From: Pseudomonadota bacterium | Lineage (GTDB): Bacteria > Pseudomonadota > Gammaproteobacteria > Steroidobacterales > Steroidobacteraceae | Direction of reading: 5' to 3' | Assembly: GCA_023391815.1 (NCBI GenBank) | Contig: JAEWAF010000002.1 | Location: forward strand, 1 to 33,987 | DNA length: 33,987 nt | In this document: positions 23,161-31,083 of the stretch, piece by piece | Numbering within the stretch: the stretch's first letter is position 1 | Layout: every line of letters starts with the position of its first letter | Made by a program: the position numbers and the translations under genes | The notes under the pieces: model-generated | Seen by the model: the letters and a program-made list of their open reading frames with translations, nothing else | What the model was told of the DNA's origin: nothing | Databases searched by the model: none

Positions 23161-23948
23161 CCGCAGCTAGCACTCTGAAGATCAGCGGACTACAGTTTCG
23201 ACGTGGCAGCCGCGTCGTGCTGGACAACATCGACCTGCAGTTGCAGTCGGGCGCCATCACCGCGGTGCTCGGCCCGAACGGGGCCGGCAAGTCCACCCTG
23301 TTGTCGTGCATCGTCGGCTTGCTTCGGCCGGAGCGCGGCGCGGTCGAGCTGGATGGAACATCGCTTCATTCTCTGGCAGCTATGCAACGTGCGCGTCGCA
23401 TCGCCTTCCTGCCGCAGACTCCCGAGATCGCTTGGGCGGTCGACGTGCAAACGTTGGTGGGGCTCGGCCGCATTCCGTTTCATGGCCTCAGCAGCGACGA
23501 GGAAGATCGCGCGGCTGTCGCACGCGCCATGGCTAAAACCGAAGTCACGCAATGGGCGGATCGCGCTGTCACCACGTTATCGGGTGGCGAGCGCGCCCGT
23601 GTGCTGCTGGCTCGCGTGCTGGCTGGCGAGTCGGATTGGATTCTGGCGGACGAGCCGTTCACCGGACTCGATCCGTCCCATCAGTTCGAGGCGGCCGAGT
23701 TGTTGCGATCGGCAGCTGACCAGGGCGGCGGTGTGGTGCTCACTATCCACGATCTCACGCTTGCTGCGCGCATCGCCGATCGTGTCGTCATCATCAATGG
23801 CGGACGCATCGTTGCCGACGGCGTACCTCGAGACGCGCTGACGCCGCAGATCTTGCGCGATGTTTATAACATCGATGCGGAATGGCTCGAGGGCGTGAAC
23901 GGCACGCCACCGACGATCGCCATCCACGGAAGAGCGAGCCGGAGTTAG
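23157..23948 (+). CDS. btuD: Cobalamin ABC transporter ATP-binding protein
   Basis: BtuD is the ATPase of the B12 importer. The 263-residue protein has Walker A GPNGAGKST (39-47), the Q-loop in FLPQTPE, the signature LSGGERARVLLARVLA (141-156), Walker B WILADEPFTGLD (Asp165, Glu166) and the switch histidine in LTIHDLTLAA (His198). It is translationally coupled to btuC and ends 5 bases before cbiB. The family also includes siderophore and haem transporters, so the B12 assignment rests on context. Confidence 0.93.
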   Translation: MTAASTLKISGLQFRRGSRVVLDNIDLQLQSGAITAVLGPNGAGKSTLLSCIVGLLRPERGAVELDGTSLHSLAAMQRARRIAFLPQTPEIAWAVDVQTLVGLGRIPFHGLSSDEEDRAAVARAMAKTEVTQWADRAVTTLSGGERARVLLARVLAGESDWILADEPFTGLDPSHQFEAAELLRSAADQGGGVVLTIHDLTLAARIADRVVIINGGRIVADGVPRDALTPQILRDVYNIDAEWLEGVNGTPPTIAIHGRASRS

Positions 23949-23953
23949 CCGTC

Positions 23954-24898
23954 ATGTTCGACCCCTGGCTGCTCGTCGCCGCGCTCACCGTCGAAGCCTG
24001 CGTCGGCTATCCGCATGCCGTCTATCGAGCGATTCGTCATCCGGTTGTTTGGATCGGTGTCGCGATCGCCGCGCTGGAACGTCGCTTGAATCGACCCAAG
24101 TTTGGCGACCGCACGCGGCGGATACTCGGAGTCGTGACTGTCGTGATCGTCACCGGCGGCGCCGCTGGCGCCGGCTATCTCGTGCAGATGCTCGCCGGTC
24201 ATGTTTCTTTTGGCTTCGCGTCGGTCGTGCTGATGGCCAGCACCGGGTTGGCGCAGCACAGCCTGTACACTCACGTTCACGCCGTGCTTCGACCGCTGGC
24301 CAATGGTGACCTGATCAGCGCACGTCGTGAGGTGGCGCAGATCGTCGGTCGGGATACGGCGTCGTTGAACGAGTCCGACGTGGCCGGCGCGGCGCTGGAG
24401 AGTCTCGCGGAAAGCTTCAACGATGGCATCGTGGCACCGGCGTTCTGGTTGCTGGTCGGTGGCTTGCCCGGCTTGTTCGCTTACAAGGCGTTGAATACGG
24501 CCGACAGTCTGATCGGCCATCGCGAACCGCGTTGGCGAATGTTTGGCTGGGCGGCGGCTCGTGCCGACGACGTCGTGAATCTGATTCCAGCCCGACTCGC
24601 GGGCGCGCTGCTCGCCATTGCGGGCGGCGGTGGAATGTTAGTTATGTGGCGAGATGCGCCAAAGCATGCGTCACCGAACGCGGGCTGGCCCGAGGCCGCG
24701 ATGGCGGGCGCGCTACGCATTCGGCTCGGCGGACCGACGGCTTATGACGGCGTCATGCATGAGCGACCCATCTTCGGCGCGGGCTCGTCGCCGACCGTCG
24801 ACGATCTCAAGCGCGGGTTGCGGATTTATGTGATTGCCTGCGGACTTTTATGGCTCGCCGCCGTGGCCGTGGGATTCGCTATCGGAGCGAATGGCTGA
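23954..24898 (+). CDS. cbiB: Adenosylcobinamide-phosphate synthase
   Basis: CbiB (CobD in aerobic nomenclature) attaches aminopropanol phosphate to adenosylcobyric acid in the inner membrane. The 314-residue polytopic protein carries YPHAVYRAIRHPVVWIG near 21-37, LARREVAQIVGRDT-type sequence (ISARREVAQIVGRDTASL), ESLAESFNDGIVAPAFW and YKALNTADSLIGHR, all family hallmarks. The ATG at 23954 is preferred; an in-frame start at 23882 lies within btuD. Its stop overlaps the cbiP ATG (TGATG). Confidence 0.94.
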   Translation: MFDPWLLVAALTVEACVGYPHAVYRAIRHPVVWIGVAIAALERRLNRPKFGDRTRRILGVVTVVIVTGGAAGAGYLVQMLAGHVSFGFASVVLMASTGLAQHSLYTHVHAVLRPLANGDLISARREVAQIVGRDTASLNESDVAGAALESLAESFNDGIVAPAFWLLVGGLPGLFAYKALNTADSLIGHREPRWRMFGWAAARADDVVNLIPARLAGALLAIAGGGGMLVMWRDAPKHASPNAGWPEAAMAGALRIRLGGPTAYDGVMHERPIFGAGSSPTVDDLKRGLRIYVIACGLLWLAAVAVGFAIGANG

Positions 24899-26379
24899 TG
24901 CCCGCGATCATGATTCAGGGCTGCGGCTCGGACGTCGGTAAGTCATTGCTCGTCGCCGGACTGTGCCGACTGTTTACGAATCGTGGGCTGACGGTGCGGC
25001 CGTTCAAGCCGCAGAACATGTCGAACAATGCGGCTGTGACGCCGGATGGCGGCGAGATCGGGCGGTCGACGGCGCTGCAGGCACTCGCTTGCCGGACACC
25101 GCCCACCGTCGATATGAATCCCGTGTTATTGAAGCCGCAAAGCGATACCGGCTCGCAATTGATCGTGCGGGGTCGACGTCAGGGCGTCATGCAGGCCAGT
25201 GCGCATGGCCGTGACAAGCGAGCGCTGTTGCAGATCGCTGTCGAGAGCTTCCGTCGATTGCAGGATGCGTCGGAGCTGGTGATCGTCGAAGGCGCGGGCA
25301 GCCCGGCGGAAACGAACCTTCGAACGCATGACATCGCGAACATGGGATTCGCGCACGCGGCCGATGTGCCTGTCGTGCTGGTTGGCGATATCGATCGTGG
25401 GCACGTGATTGCTTCTTTGGTCGGCGCGCATGCCGTGCTCGACGATGCGGATCGCGCGCGCATTCGCGGGTTCATCATCAATAAGTTTCGGGGCGATCCG
25501 GGCTTGTTCGATGAAGGGCTGCGAACGATTGAAGGTCGGACCGGGTGGCAACGGCTCGGGGTCGTGCCCTGGTTGCATCACGCGGGTGCGCTGCCTGCGG
25601 AAGATGCCATGCAGCTCGATCAGAGTGGCGTTGCACCTTCCAGTGCCGGTGATCCGGGCCGTATTCGCATCGTCATCCCGCGACTGCCTCATATCGCGAA
25701 TTTCGACGATTTCGACCCACTGCGCGCGGAGGAGCGCGTCGAGTTGCTGTTCATTCCGCCGGGTCAGCCATTGCCGCTCGATGCAGCCCTGATCATTCTT
25801 CCCGGTAGCAAGGCGACCATCTCGGACCTCGAATTCTTCCGCTCGAAAGGCTGGGATATCGACCTGCATGCTCACGTTCGCCGCGGCGGCCGCGTGCTCG
25901 GGATCTGCGCCGGTTATCAAATGCTCGGCAACCTCGTGCTCGATCCACAGCGGATCGAAGGTCACCAAGACTCTGCCCGCGGCCTCGGCCTGCTCGACAT
26001 CACAACGACCATGACCGGCGACAAACAACTCCGCGCCATCACCGGCACGGATCTCGTTACCGGCTCCTCCATCAGCGGCTACGAAATGCACCTCGGCCTC
26101 TCCACCGGCCCCGCCGCCACGGCAAGCCCCTTCATCCGCTTCGACAACGGCACCACCGACGGCGCCTGCTCCCCCGACCGCCGCATCCTCGGCTGCCATA
26201 TCCACGGCCTCTTCCACTCCCCCGCATTCCGCTCCGCGTTCCTGAGCCAGCTGGGCGTTCAATCGAATCAGCAGGACTACGCGCATCGAGTGGAGCAAGC
26301 GCTCGATTCGGTCGCGAGCCAGCTCGATCAGTCGTTGGACATCGATGGCATCGCCAGGATAGCCAAGCTGGCCGGGTAG
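24898..26379 (+). CDS. cbiP: Cobyric acid synthase
   Basis: CbiP/CobQ amidates carboxylates b, d, e and g of adenosylcobyrinate a,c-diamide using glutamine and ATP, giving adenosylcobyric acid. The 493-residue protein has the ATPase half (P-loop-like GCGSDVGKS at 8-16, RPFKPQNMSNNAAVTPDGGEIGRS, EGAGSPAETNL) and a class I glutamine amidotransferase half with Cys337 (RVLGICAGYQMLG) and His436 (CHIHGLF). The ATG at 24898 overlaps the cbiB stop. It is the only amidation gene here; the a,c-diamide synthase CbiA/CobB is absent. It is the last gene in the btuB operon. Confidence 0.95.
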   Translation: MPAIMIQGCGSDVGKSLLVAGLCRLFTNRGLTVRPFKPQNMSNNAAVTPDGGEIGRSTALQALACRTPPTVDMNPVLLKPQSDTGSQLIVRGRRQGVMQASAHGRDKRALLQIAVESFRRLQDASELVIVEGAGSPAETNLRTHDIANMGFAHAADVPVVLVGDIDRGHVIASLVGAHAVLDDADRARIRGFIINKFRGDPGLFDEGLRTIEGRTGWQRLGVVPWLHHAGALPAEDAMQLDQSGVAPSSAGDPGRIRIVIPRLPHIANFDDFDPLRAEERVELLFIPPGQPLPLDAALIILPGSKATISDLEFFRSKGWDIDLHAHVRRGGRVLGICAGYQMLGNLVLDPQRIEGHQDSARGLGLLDITTTMTGDKQLRAITGTDLVTGSSISGYEMHLGLSTGPAATASPFIRFDNGTTDGACSPDRRILGCHIHGLFHSPAFRSAFLSQLGVQSNQQDYAHRVEQALDSVASQLDQSLDIDGIARIAKLAG

Positions 26380-26381
26380 CA

Positions 26382-26403
26382 TTCTCTATTCAAGAATAAA
26401 GAA
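26382..26403. other. AT-rich dyad after cbiP
   Basis: TTCT-C-TATT / AATA-A-AGAA around a CAAG loop forms an AT-rich hairpin 3 bases after the cbiP stop. It stands out from the GC-rich surroundings. It lacks the GC stem of a strong intrinsic terminator, so it may be a weak terminator or an operator. The rest of the gap to 26572 shows no gene and no clear promoter. Confidence 0.25.
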
Positions 26404-26572
26404 CATGCGTTGCCCGAACGGCATAGGCCATTGATTCAGCTGGTCGCGCGGTACTCGGGCGACGGCAAAGATTCGCACCTTTCGGAGCAGATTTCAGGCC
26501 CGCGCACCGATTCGACTTTCCCGCCCGATCCGGGCAAGGTTAGCGTTTACGACGCCACTGACGAGCACTGAC

Positions 26573-27145
26573 ATGGGCCACCGCCTCTCGAAGATCTACA
26601 CACGCACCGGCGATGACGGCACGACCGGATTGGGGGACGGGTCGCGGGTCGAGAAGACGCATGCGCGGATCGAGGCATATGGGACGGTGGATGAGGCGAA
26701 CAGCGCGATTGGGATGATTCTCGCGGTACCAAATCTGCCGGCGAACGTCGCTGAGGCGCTGACGCGGATTCAGCATGAATTGTTCGATCTGGGCGGGGAG
26801 CTGGCGGTGCCGGGGTATCGGGTGATCACGGCGGCGCATATCGATGCGCTGGAGGACACGCTGGATAAATTCAATGAGCCGCTGCCGCCGCTGAAGGAAT
26901 TCATTCTGCCCGGCGGTGGGCCGGCCGCGTCGGCCTGTCATCTAGCGCGTGCGATTACGCGCAGAGCCGAGCGCTGCTCCTGGGCCGCATCGAAACAGGA
27001 AGACATCGCGCCGGAAGTGACGCGTTATCTGAATCGCCTGTCCGACCTGCTGTTCGTGATCGCCCGAGTGCTGGCGCGACACGAGAACGGCCAGGAAGTG
27101 CTGTGGAAGAAAACGACGCCGGTCAATTCAAAGCCAGCACGCTGA
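26573..27145 (+). CDS. Cob(I)yrinic acid a,c-diamide / cobalamin adenosyltransferase, PduO type
   Basis: A 190-residue PduO/MMAB-type ATP:cob(I)alamin adenosyltransferase, a five-helix-bundle trimer unrelated in fold to CobO. Diagnostic sequence: IYTRTGDDGTTGLGDGSR at 8-25 (ATP loop), EAYGTVDEANSAIGM at 34-48, IQHELFDLGGELAVPG, FILPGGGPAASACHLARAITRRAER and LNRLSDLLFVIAR. It lies 193 bases after cbiP, so it may have its own promoter. Its last 23 bases overlap the end of the tail-sheath-like gene on the other strand. PduO enzymes usually supply adenosylcobalamin to mutases, while CobO serves assembly. Confidence 0.95.
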   Translation: MGHRLSKIYTRTGDDGTTGLGDGSRVEKTHARIEAYGTVDEANSAIGMILAVPNLPANVAEALTRIQHELFDLGGELAVPGYRVITAAHIDALEDTLDKFNEPLPPLKEFILPGGGPAASACHLARAITRRAERCSWAASKQEDIAPEVTRYLNRLSDLLFVIARVLARHENGQEVLWKKTTPVNSKPAR

Positions 27146-28763
27146 TCAGATCGTCCTTGGGCGTGAGCCGGAGCGTGATCTCCTGCTCCAGCTCGCGCGA
27201 CACGACGAGCGTCGCCTCGAAACGATTGACCATCACCGGCCGCACCGTGGCGCCGCCGGGGCGATGGGTCAGCATGAAGCTGTGGTAAGCACCGGCATGT
27301 GTCGCCGCGAACTGCACGAGGATGTTGATGCCGTCCGCCTCGTCATTGATGCGTTCGTCACAAATGACCAGGAACGCCTGCTCGGCCGGCACTGAAGCGA
27401 ACGCCCCGGCACTGCGCAGCTCGCTCAGAAAAGTTGAGATCTGCCGGGACACGCGCACCCAGGTGCTCGCCGCATTGGGCAAGCCGGCGCACCAGCGAGT
27501 GCCGCGCTCGATGGCATTGATGACGAACAGCGCGAAGCGCCGCTGCGCCAGATAAGACCAATCCGAAGACGCACTCGCGCCGCACGCCAAGGTCCGCAAG
27601 GCGGGCCATTCGCGATCGGGATTGCGCACCGACTGCAACACATTGACGCCCATCGCCGCGAGCAGCCAGCGATCGGAGCTGTTCACTTCCCTGGCGAGCT
27701 TGGCACTGGATCGCAACATCGGCTCCGGCTCGCGCTCTGAAACCGCCGCCGCGACCGCCTCACCGGAGCGGGACAACAAGCCCGCAACCGCGCCGCCATT
27801 GCCAAAGACCTCGACCCGCCCACGCAGCCGATCCATCGCCGCGATGCGCGGAAAAAACATCAGCGCGTTATCGCTCCGGAAATCGAGCGCTTTGAGGGAA
27901 CGAATCGCTTCGGGAGCGCTTTCCCATGACGAAGGCGGATCGACGATGAGCATGGCCCGCTTGTCCCGGCAGAACCGGGTCGCGACCAGCAACGCACTCA
28001 CGCCCACATCGATGACTCGCGCGAGCGGCGGGATATAGACGAACGCCAGATCGTCGACGCTTTCCAAAGCAAACAATCCGGTGCCTCGGGCCGCCGAGCC
28101 GATCACGTCATAGTCGGTGATGGGCTTGCCATCGTCGCCATCGGGATTGGAGCTCACATAGCCGACGGGCAGATTGGTCCCGGGCATGAGCGTGCGATCC
28201 GGCCGAATCAACGGCACAGGGCCGCGCACCCGCATCAAATCCGACTCCAGCAACACCGAAGCAATGAACCGGGGCGACTGCGGATCAACCGACAGCGCTC
28301 GGAACGTTTCCTGTTCCTCGACCCGTTCGGAGCCCGGCGACCGCACCCGCTGAATGACCAGATTGAAGCTTTGCTCGTCGCTGCTGGCGACATGGTCGTA
28401 GTCGACCGAAGCTCGCAGGAACTCACGTGTGCCCGGCGCTCGCGCTTCCAGGCGCAAGGTCTCGCGGCCGCATTTCAAAGACAAAGTCACGGGCGCGGCG
28501 CCGTTCGCAACTCGAACGATCACCGCCTGGCGACCGCCCTGCTCGAAGAAATGCTCGACCGCGTAGGAAAGGGGGCTCGGCTGCCACAAGCCGCCGAAGT
28601 GCTGTTGAAAGTCGGCGAAGCTGCGGACGACGATGGGTTGATGCAGCGGGCCGCGCAGCGTACGCCCGACAAACGCGGTCAGTTGCGCGCTGGCGCGCGC
28701 AATGGGTTGCTCCGCACTCGACGTTGCCGCGAACTGGATTCCAGCGAGCGTTTGCTCCCGCAC
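27123..28763 (-). CDS. Phage tail sheath-like protein (orphan)
   Basis: A 546-residue protein resembling contractile-tail sheath subunits. The N-terminal third has a sheath-like segment (SAQLTAFVGRTLRGPLHQPI, SFADFQQHFGG, LSYAVEHFFEQGG). The C-terminal part has NSSDRWLLAAMGVNVLQSVR, WPALRTLACGASASSDWSYL, QRRFALFVINAIERGTRW and VSRQISTFLSELRSAGAFA, as in the sheath C-terminal domain. Translation starts at GTG with a strong GGGGAGGT 4-5 bases upstream. No tube, baseplate, spike or ATPase genes flank it. It lies 53 bases downstream of ypfJ on the same strand. It may be a remnant, a dispersed contractile injection system, or a domesticated protein. Confidence 0.75.
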   Translation of the reverse strand: MREQTLAGIQFAATSSAEQPIARASAQLTAFVGRTLRGPLHQPIVVRSFADFQQHFGGLWQPSPLSYAVEHFFEQGGRQAVIVRVANGAAPVTLSLKCGRETLRLEARAPGTREFLRASVDYDHVASSDEQSFNLVIQRVRSPGSERVEEQETFRALSVDPQSPRFIASVLLESDLMRVRGPVPLIRPDRTLMPGTNLPVGYVSSNPDGDDGKPITDYDVIGSAARGTGLFALESVDDLAFVYIPPLARVIDVGVSALLVATRFCRDKRAMLIVDPPSSWESAPEAIRSLKALDFRSDNALMFFPRIAAMDRLRGRVEVFGNGGAVAGLLSRSGEAVAAAVSEREPEPMLRSSAKLAREVNSSDRWLLAAMGVNVLQSVRNPDREWPALRTLACGASASSDWSYLAQRRFALFVINAIERGTRWCAGLPNAASTWVRVSRQISTFLSELRSAGAFASVPAEQAFLVICDERINDEADGINILVQFAATHAGAYHSFMLTHRPGGATVRPVMVNRFEATLVVSRELEQEITLRLTPKDDLISVLALN

Positions 28764-28816
28764 CGTACCTCCCCAGGTGTGTGCGGAGCGTAAGTTAGCA
28801 TAGGTATTGACAGACG

Positions 28817-29665
28817 CTACAACTGATTCGTAGCGAAAGTATCACAAGCCTGCAGCTGACCGTTCTCCAGACCGCGTTTGAACCATCGCACTCGCTGCGC
28901 CGAACTGCCATGTGTAAACGACTCCGGCGCGACGTAGCCGCGAGCCTGCTTCTGCAACCGGTCATCGCCGATGGCGGCCGCGGCGTTCAAACCTTCCTCG
29001 ATATCTCCTTGCTCGAGCAGCTGACGGGAACGATCGGCGTTGTGCGCCCAGATGCCGGCGAAACAATCGGCCTGCAACTCCTGACGGACCGACAAGGCGT
29101 TCGCTTCGGCTTCGCCGGCCCGTTGCCGGGCCGCCATGTTTCGTTCGGAGATGCCCAGCAGAGTCTGCACGTGATGCCCGATCTCATGCGCGACCACATA
29201 CGCCTGGGCGAAATCGCCCGGCGCGCCGAAGCGGTTCTGCAGCTCCTGATAGAACGACAGATCGATATAAACCTTGCGATCGCCCGGACAGTAGAACGGG
29301 CCGACCGCGGCTTCGGCGAATCCGCAGGCGGACTCGACCGCGCCGGAGAACAGCACCAGCTTCGGCTGTTCGTAAGTACGACCCATCTGGCGGAAGATAT
29401 CGCCCCATGTTTCTTCGGTATCGGCCAGCACCACGCTGACGAACTCGCGCAGTTGTCCTTCCTCGGCGCTTTCCTGATACGGCCCCTCTTGGGAGGTGGG
29501 CGCCGAAGGCTGCACGCCTTGCAGGACCACCGAGGGGTCTTGGCCGAAATAGATGGCGATCAAAGCCAGCACGATGGTGCCGATGCCGATGCCGCCAGCG
29601 CGTCCGAAACGCACGCCGCGCCGATCCTCGATATTCGAGCTGCCCTGCCGACCTTGCCACCGCAT
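28817..29665 (-). CDS. ypfJ: YpfJ-family neutral zinc metallopeptidase
   Basis: A 282-residue protein of the YpfJ/KPN_02809 putative neutral zinc metallopeptidase family. One transmembrane helix lies at about 24-41 after a short basic N-terminus containing MRWQGRQGSSNIEDRRG, typical of the family. The zinc site is VAHEIGHHVQ (His160, Glu161, His164), with the downstream acidic segment RQELQADCFAG (Glu196, Asp200) supplying the likely third ligand. Four cysteines lie in the extracytoplasmic part. The ATG at 29665 has GGCGGAG upstream and gives the family N-terminus; an in-frame upstream start overlaps the neighbouring glycosyltransferase. Its substrate is unknown. Confidence 0.92.
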   Translation of the reverse strand: MRWQGRQGSSNIEDRRGVRFGRAGGIGIGTIVLALIAIYFGQDPSVVLQGVQPSAPTSQEGPYQESAEEGQLREFVSVVLADTEETWGDIFRQMGRTYEQPKLVLFSGAVESACGFAEAAVGPFYCPGDRKVYIDLSFYQELQNRFGAPGDFAQAYVVAHEIGHHVQTLLGISERNMAARQRAGEAEANALSVRQELQADCFAGIWAHNADRSRQLLEQGDIEEGLNAAAAIGDDRLQKQARGYVAPESFTHGSSAQRVRWFKRGLENGQLQACDTFATNQL

Positions 29666-29698
29666 GACATTACTCCGCCGATATTCGTGTCCGTAGAG

Positions 29699-29704
29699 CT
29701 TATA
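29699..29704 (-). promoter_or_regulatory. Candidate -10 box of ypfJ
   Basis: TATAAG on the minus strand matches the -10 consensus at 5 of 6 bases and lies 33 bases upstream of the ypfJ ATG. No convincing -35 hexamer is visible at 16-18 bases. Confidence 0.3.
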
Positions 29705-29745
29705 CGGACCGGGGCCGCAATGGTTCCGCGCGTGGCGCGTCGATT

Positions 29746-30942
29746 CTAGGAGCGGGCCGTGCCGGCGGTGGCCAGGCGCTCGCCAGCGGTGGACCTCATC
29801 GACTGGTACAAGTCCGCCATGCGATGGGCCATGGCAGTAGCGGACCACGTTGCGGCGTACTCGCGCGCTTGCTCGGTCATGGCATGACGGCGAGCGGGAT
29901 CGTTGAGCAGCTCGATCACCAGATTCGCAAATCCTTCCTCGTTGTCGGGCGCCACTCGAGCACCGCGTTCGGGCTTCACGATGTCCGCAGTTCCCATATA
30001 TGCCGTGGAAACAACCGGTGTACCGCAGGCCATTGCTTCCAGCAGCACCAGACCTTGTGTTTCGGTCTTCGATGAAAAGACGAACAGATCGCCGGCGCTG
30101 TAGCAGTCCGGCAGTTCGCGATCGCGTGAGAGGTAACCGACGAAGCGAACGTTGGCCGAAAGCTGCAACGATTCGACATACGACTTGCAGTGCTCCAGCG
30201 CCGGCCCCTCGCCGGCCACCACCAGCATCGTCTCCGGCTTACGCTTCACGACGCGAACAAACATTCGCAACAGGAAATCGATGTTCTTTTCGTGAGCGAT
30301 GCGCCCGACGTGCACCAGTGTCGGCCGATCGGCCGGAATGCCCAGACGCTCCCGGAACCGTCGGCCGTCGCCGCTCGCGAAACGTTCCATCTCCATGCCG
30401 GTGGGAATGATGTGCATGGGACAACGCACGCCGTAATCTTCCAGCGCCTTCTGCATGGCTGGCGACGGCACGACGAGCGCATCGAGCGCGGCACACTGAG
30501 ACACCGTGAAACGCCGCGCCACGAAGCGCATCACCGACCGGGGAATAAGCGGCACGTAGTGATGCAGATACTCTTCGAAGTACGTGTGATAGGTCTCGAT
30601 GACCGGCACGCCGAGTTTTCGCGCGATGCTGATGCCGTGATAGTGGGCGAGGAACGGCGTCTGGATGTGCACGAGATCGATATCGCCGAGCTTGAGCTCC
30701 GACCGCAGCGCGCGCAGGTCGCGTTGCTTCATGATGCGGTCTTCCGGATCGCGCGGCAGATATCGCGACGGCACGCGGATGACGTGCTGGTCCGGCGAGT
30801 CGGTATAGGGAACGGGATATTCGGGCGCGATCAGTACCGTCTCATGACCGGCGGCGTGCAGGCCACGGCGGAAGGTCTGGATCGAGGTGGAAACGCCATT
30901 GATGCGCGGAAAATAAACATCCGAGATCATCAAGATGCGCAT
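29746..30942 (-). CDS. GT4-family glycosyltransferase
   Basis: A 398-residue GT-B glycosyltransferase of family 4. The N-terminal domain starts MRILMISDVYFPRINGVSTS with GLHAAGHETVLIAPEY and VHIQTPFLAHYHG; ETYHTYFEEYLHHYVP resembles diacylglycerol/phosphatidylinositol glycosyltransferases such as MgtA/PimB-like enzymes. The C-terminal nucleotide-sugar domain has LVHVGRIAHEKN, VVAGEGP and the E-x7-E motif in FSSKTETQGLVLLEAMACGTPVV. There is no membrane segment, so it is probably cytoplasmic or membrane-associated. Likely substrate is a lipid acceptor for glycolipid synthesis, by family resemblance only. It is upstream of ypfJ on the same strand. Confidence 0.88.
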   Translation of the reverse strand: MRILMISDVYFPRINGVSTSIQTFRRGLHAAGHETVLIAPEYPVPYTDSPDQHVIRVPSRYLPRDPEDRIMKQRDLRALRSELKLGDIDLVHIQTPFLAHYHGISIARKLGVPVIETYHTYFEEYLHHYVPLIPRSVMRFVARRFTVSQCAALDALVVPSPAMQKALEDYGVRCPMHIIPTGMEMERFASGDGRRFRERLGIPADRPTLVHVGRIAHEKNIDFLLRMFVRVVKRKPETMLVVAGEGPALEHCKSYVESLQLSANVRFVGYLSRDRELPDCYSAGDLFVFSSKTETQGLVLLEAMACGTPVVSTAYMGTADIVKPERGARVAPDNEEGFANLVIELLNDPARRHAMTEQAREYAATWSATAMAHRMADLYQSMRSTAGERLATAGTARS

Positions 30943-31022
30943 GCCGGCACTCGTTGCTGAACGATGCCGCGGAGCCTATGGCGTTTACATGACGTTTCGA
31001 TGAAAAGCGCCGGCGCATGAAA

Positions 31023-31060
31023 GAAAAACGGCGACCAGGTCCGTAAACCGTGGCCGCCGT
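31023..31060 (-). terminator. Intrinsic terminator after htpX
   Basis: On the minus strand ACGGCG-G-CCA (31060-31051) pairs with TGG-T-CGCCGT (31037-31028) and is followed at once by TTTTCTT. It lies 24 bases past the htpX stop and is a good rho-independent terminator. Confidence 0.75.
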
Positions 31061-31083
31061 CGTAGAGAAACGACTGCTGCCGG

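Noticed and set aside
25126..26382. 418-codon minus-strand frame opposite cbiP
   Set aside because: cbiP is intact with both catalytic halves; the antisense frame has no family features.
27123..28763. Prophage or complete contractile injection system
   Set aside because: Only the sheath-like gene is present; no integrase, capsid, tube, baseplate or attachment repeats flank it.
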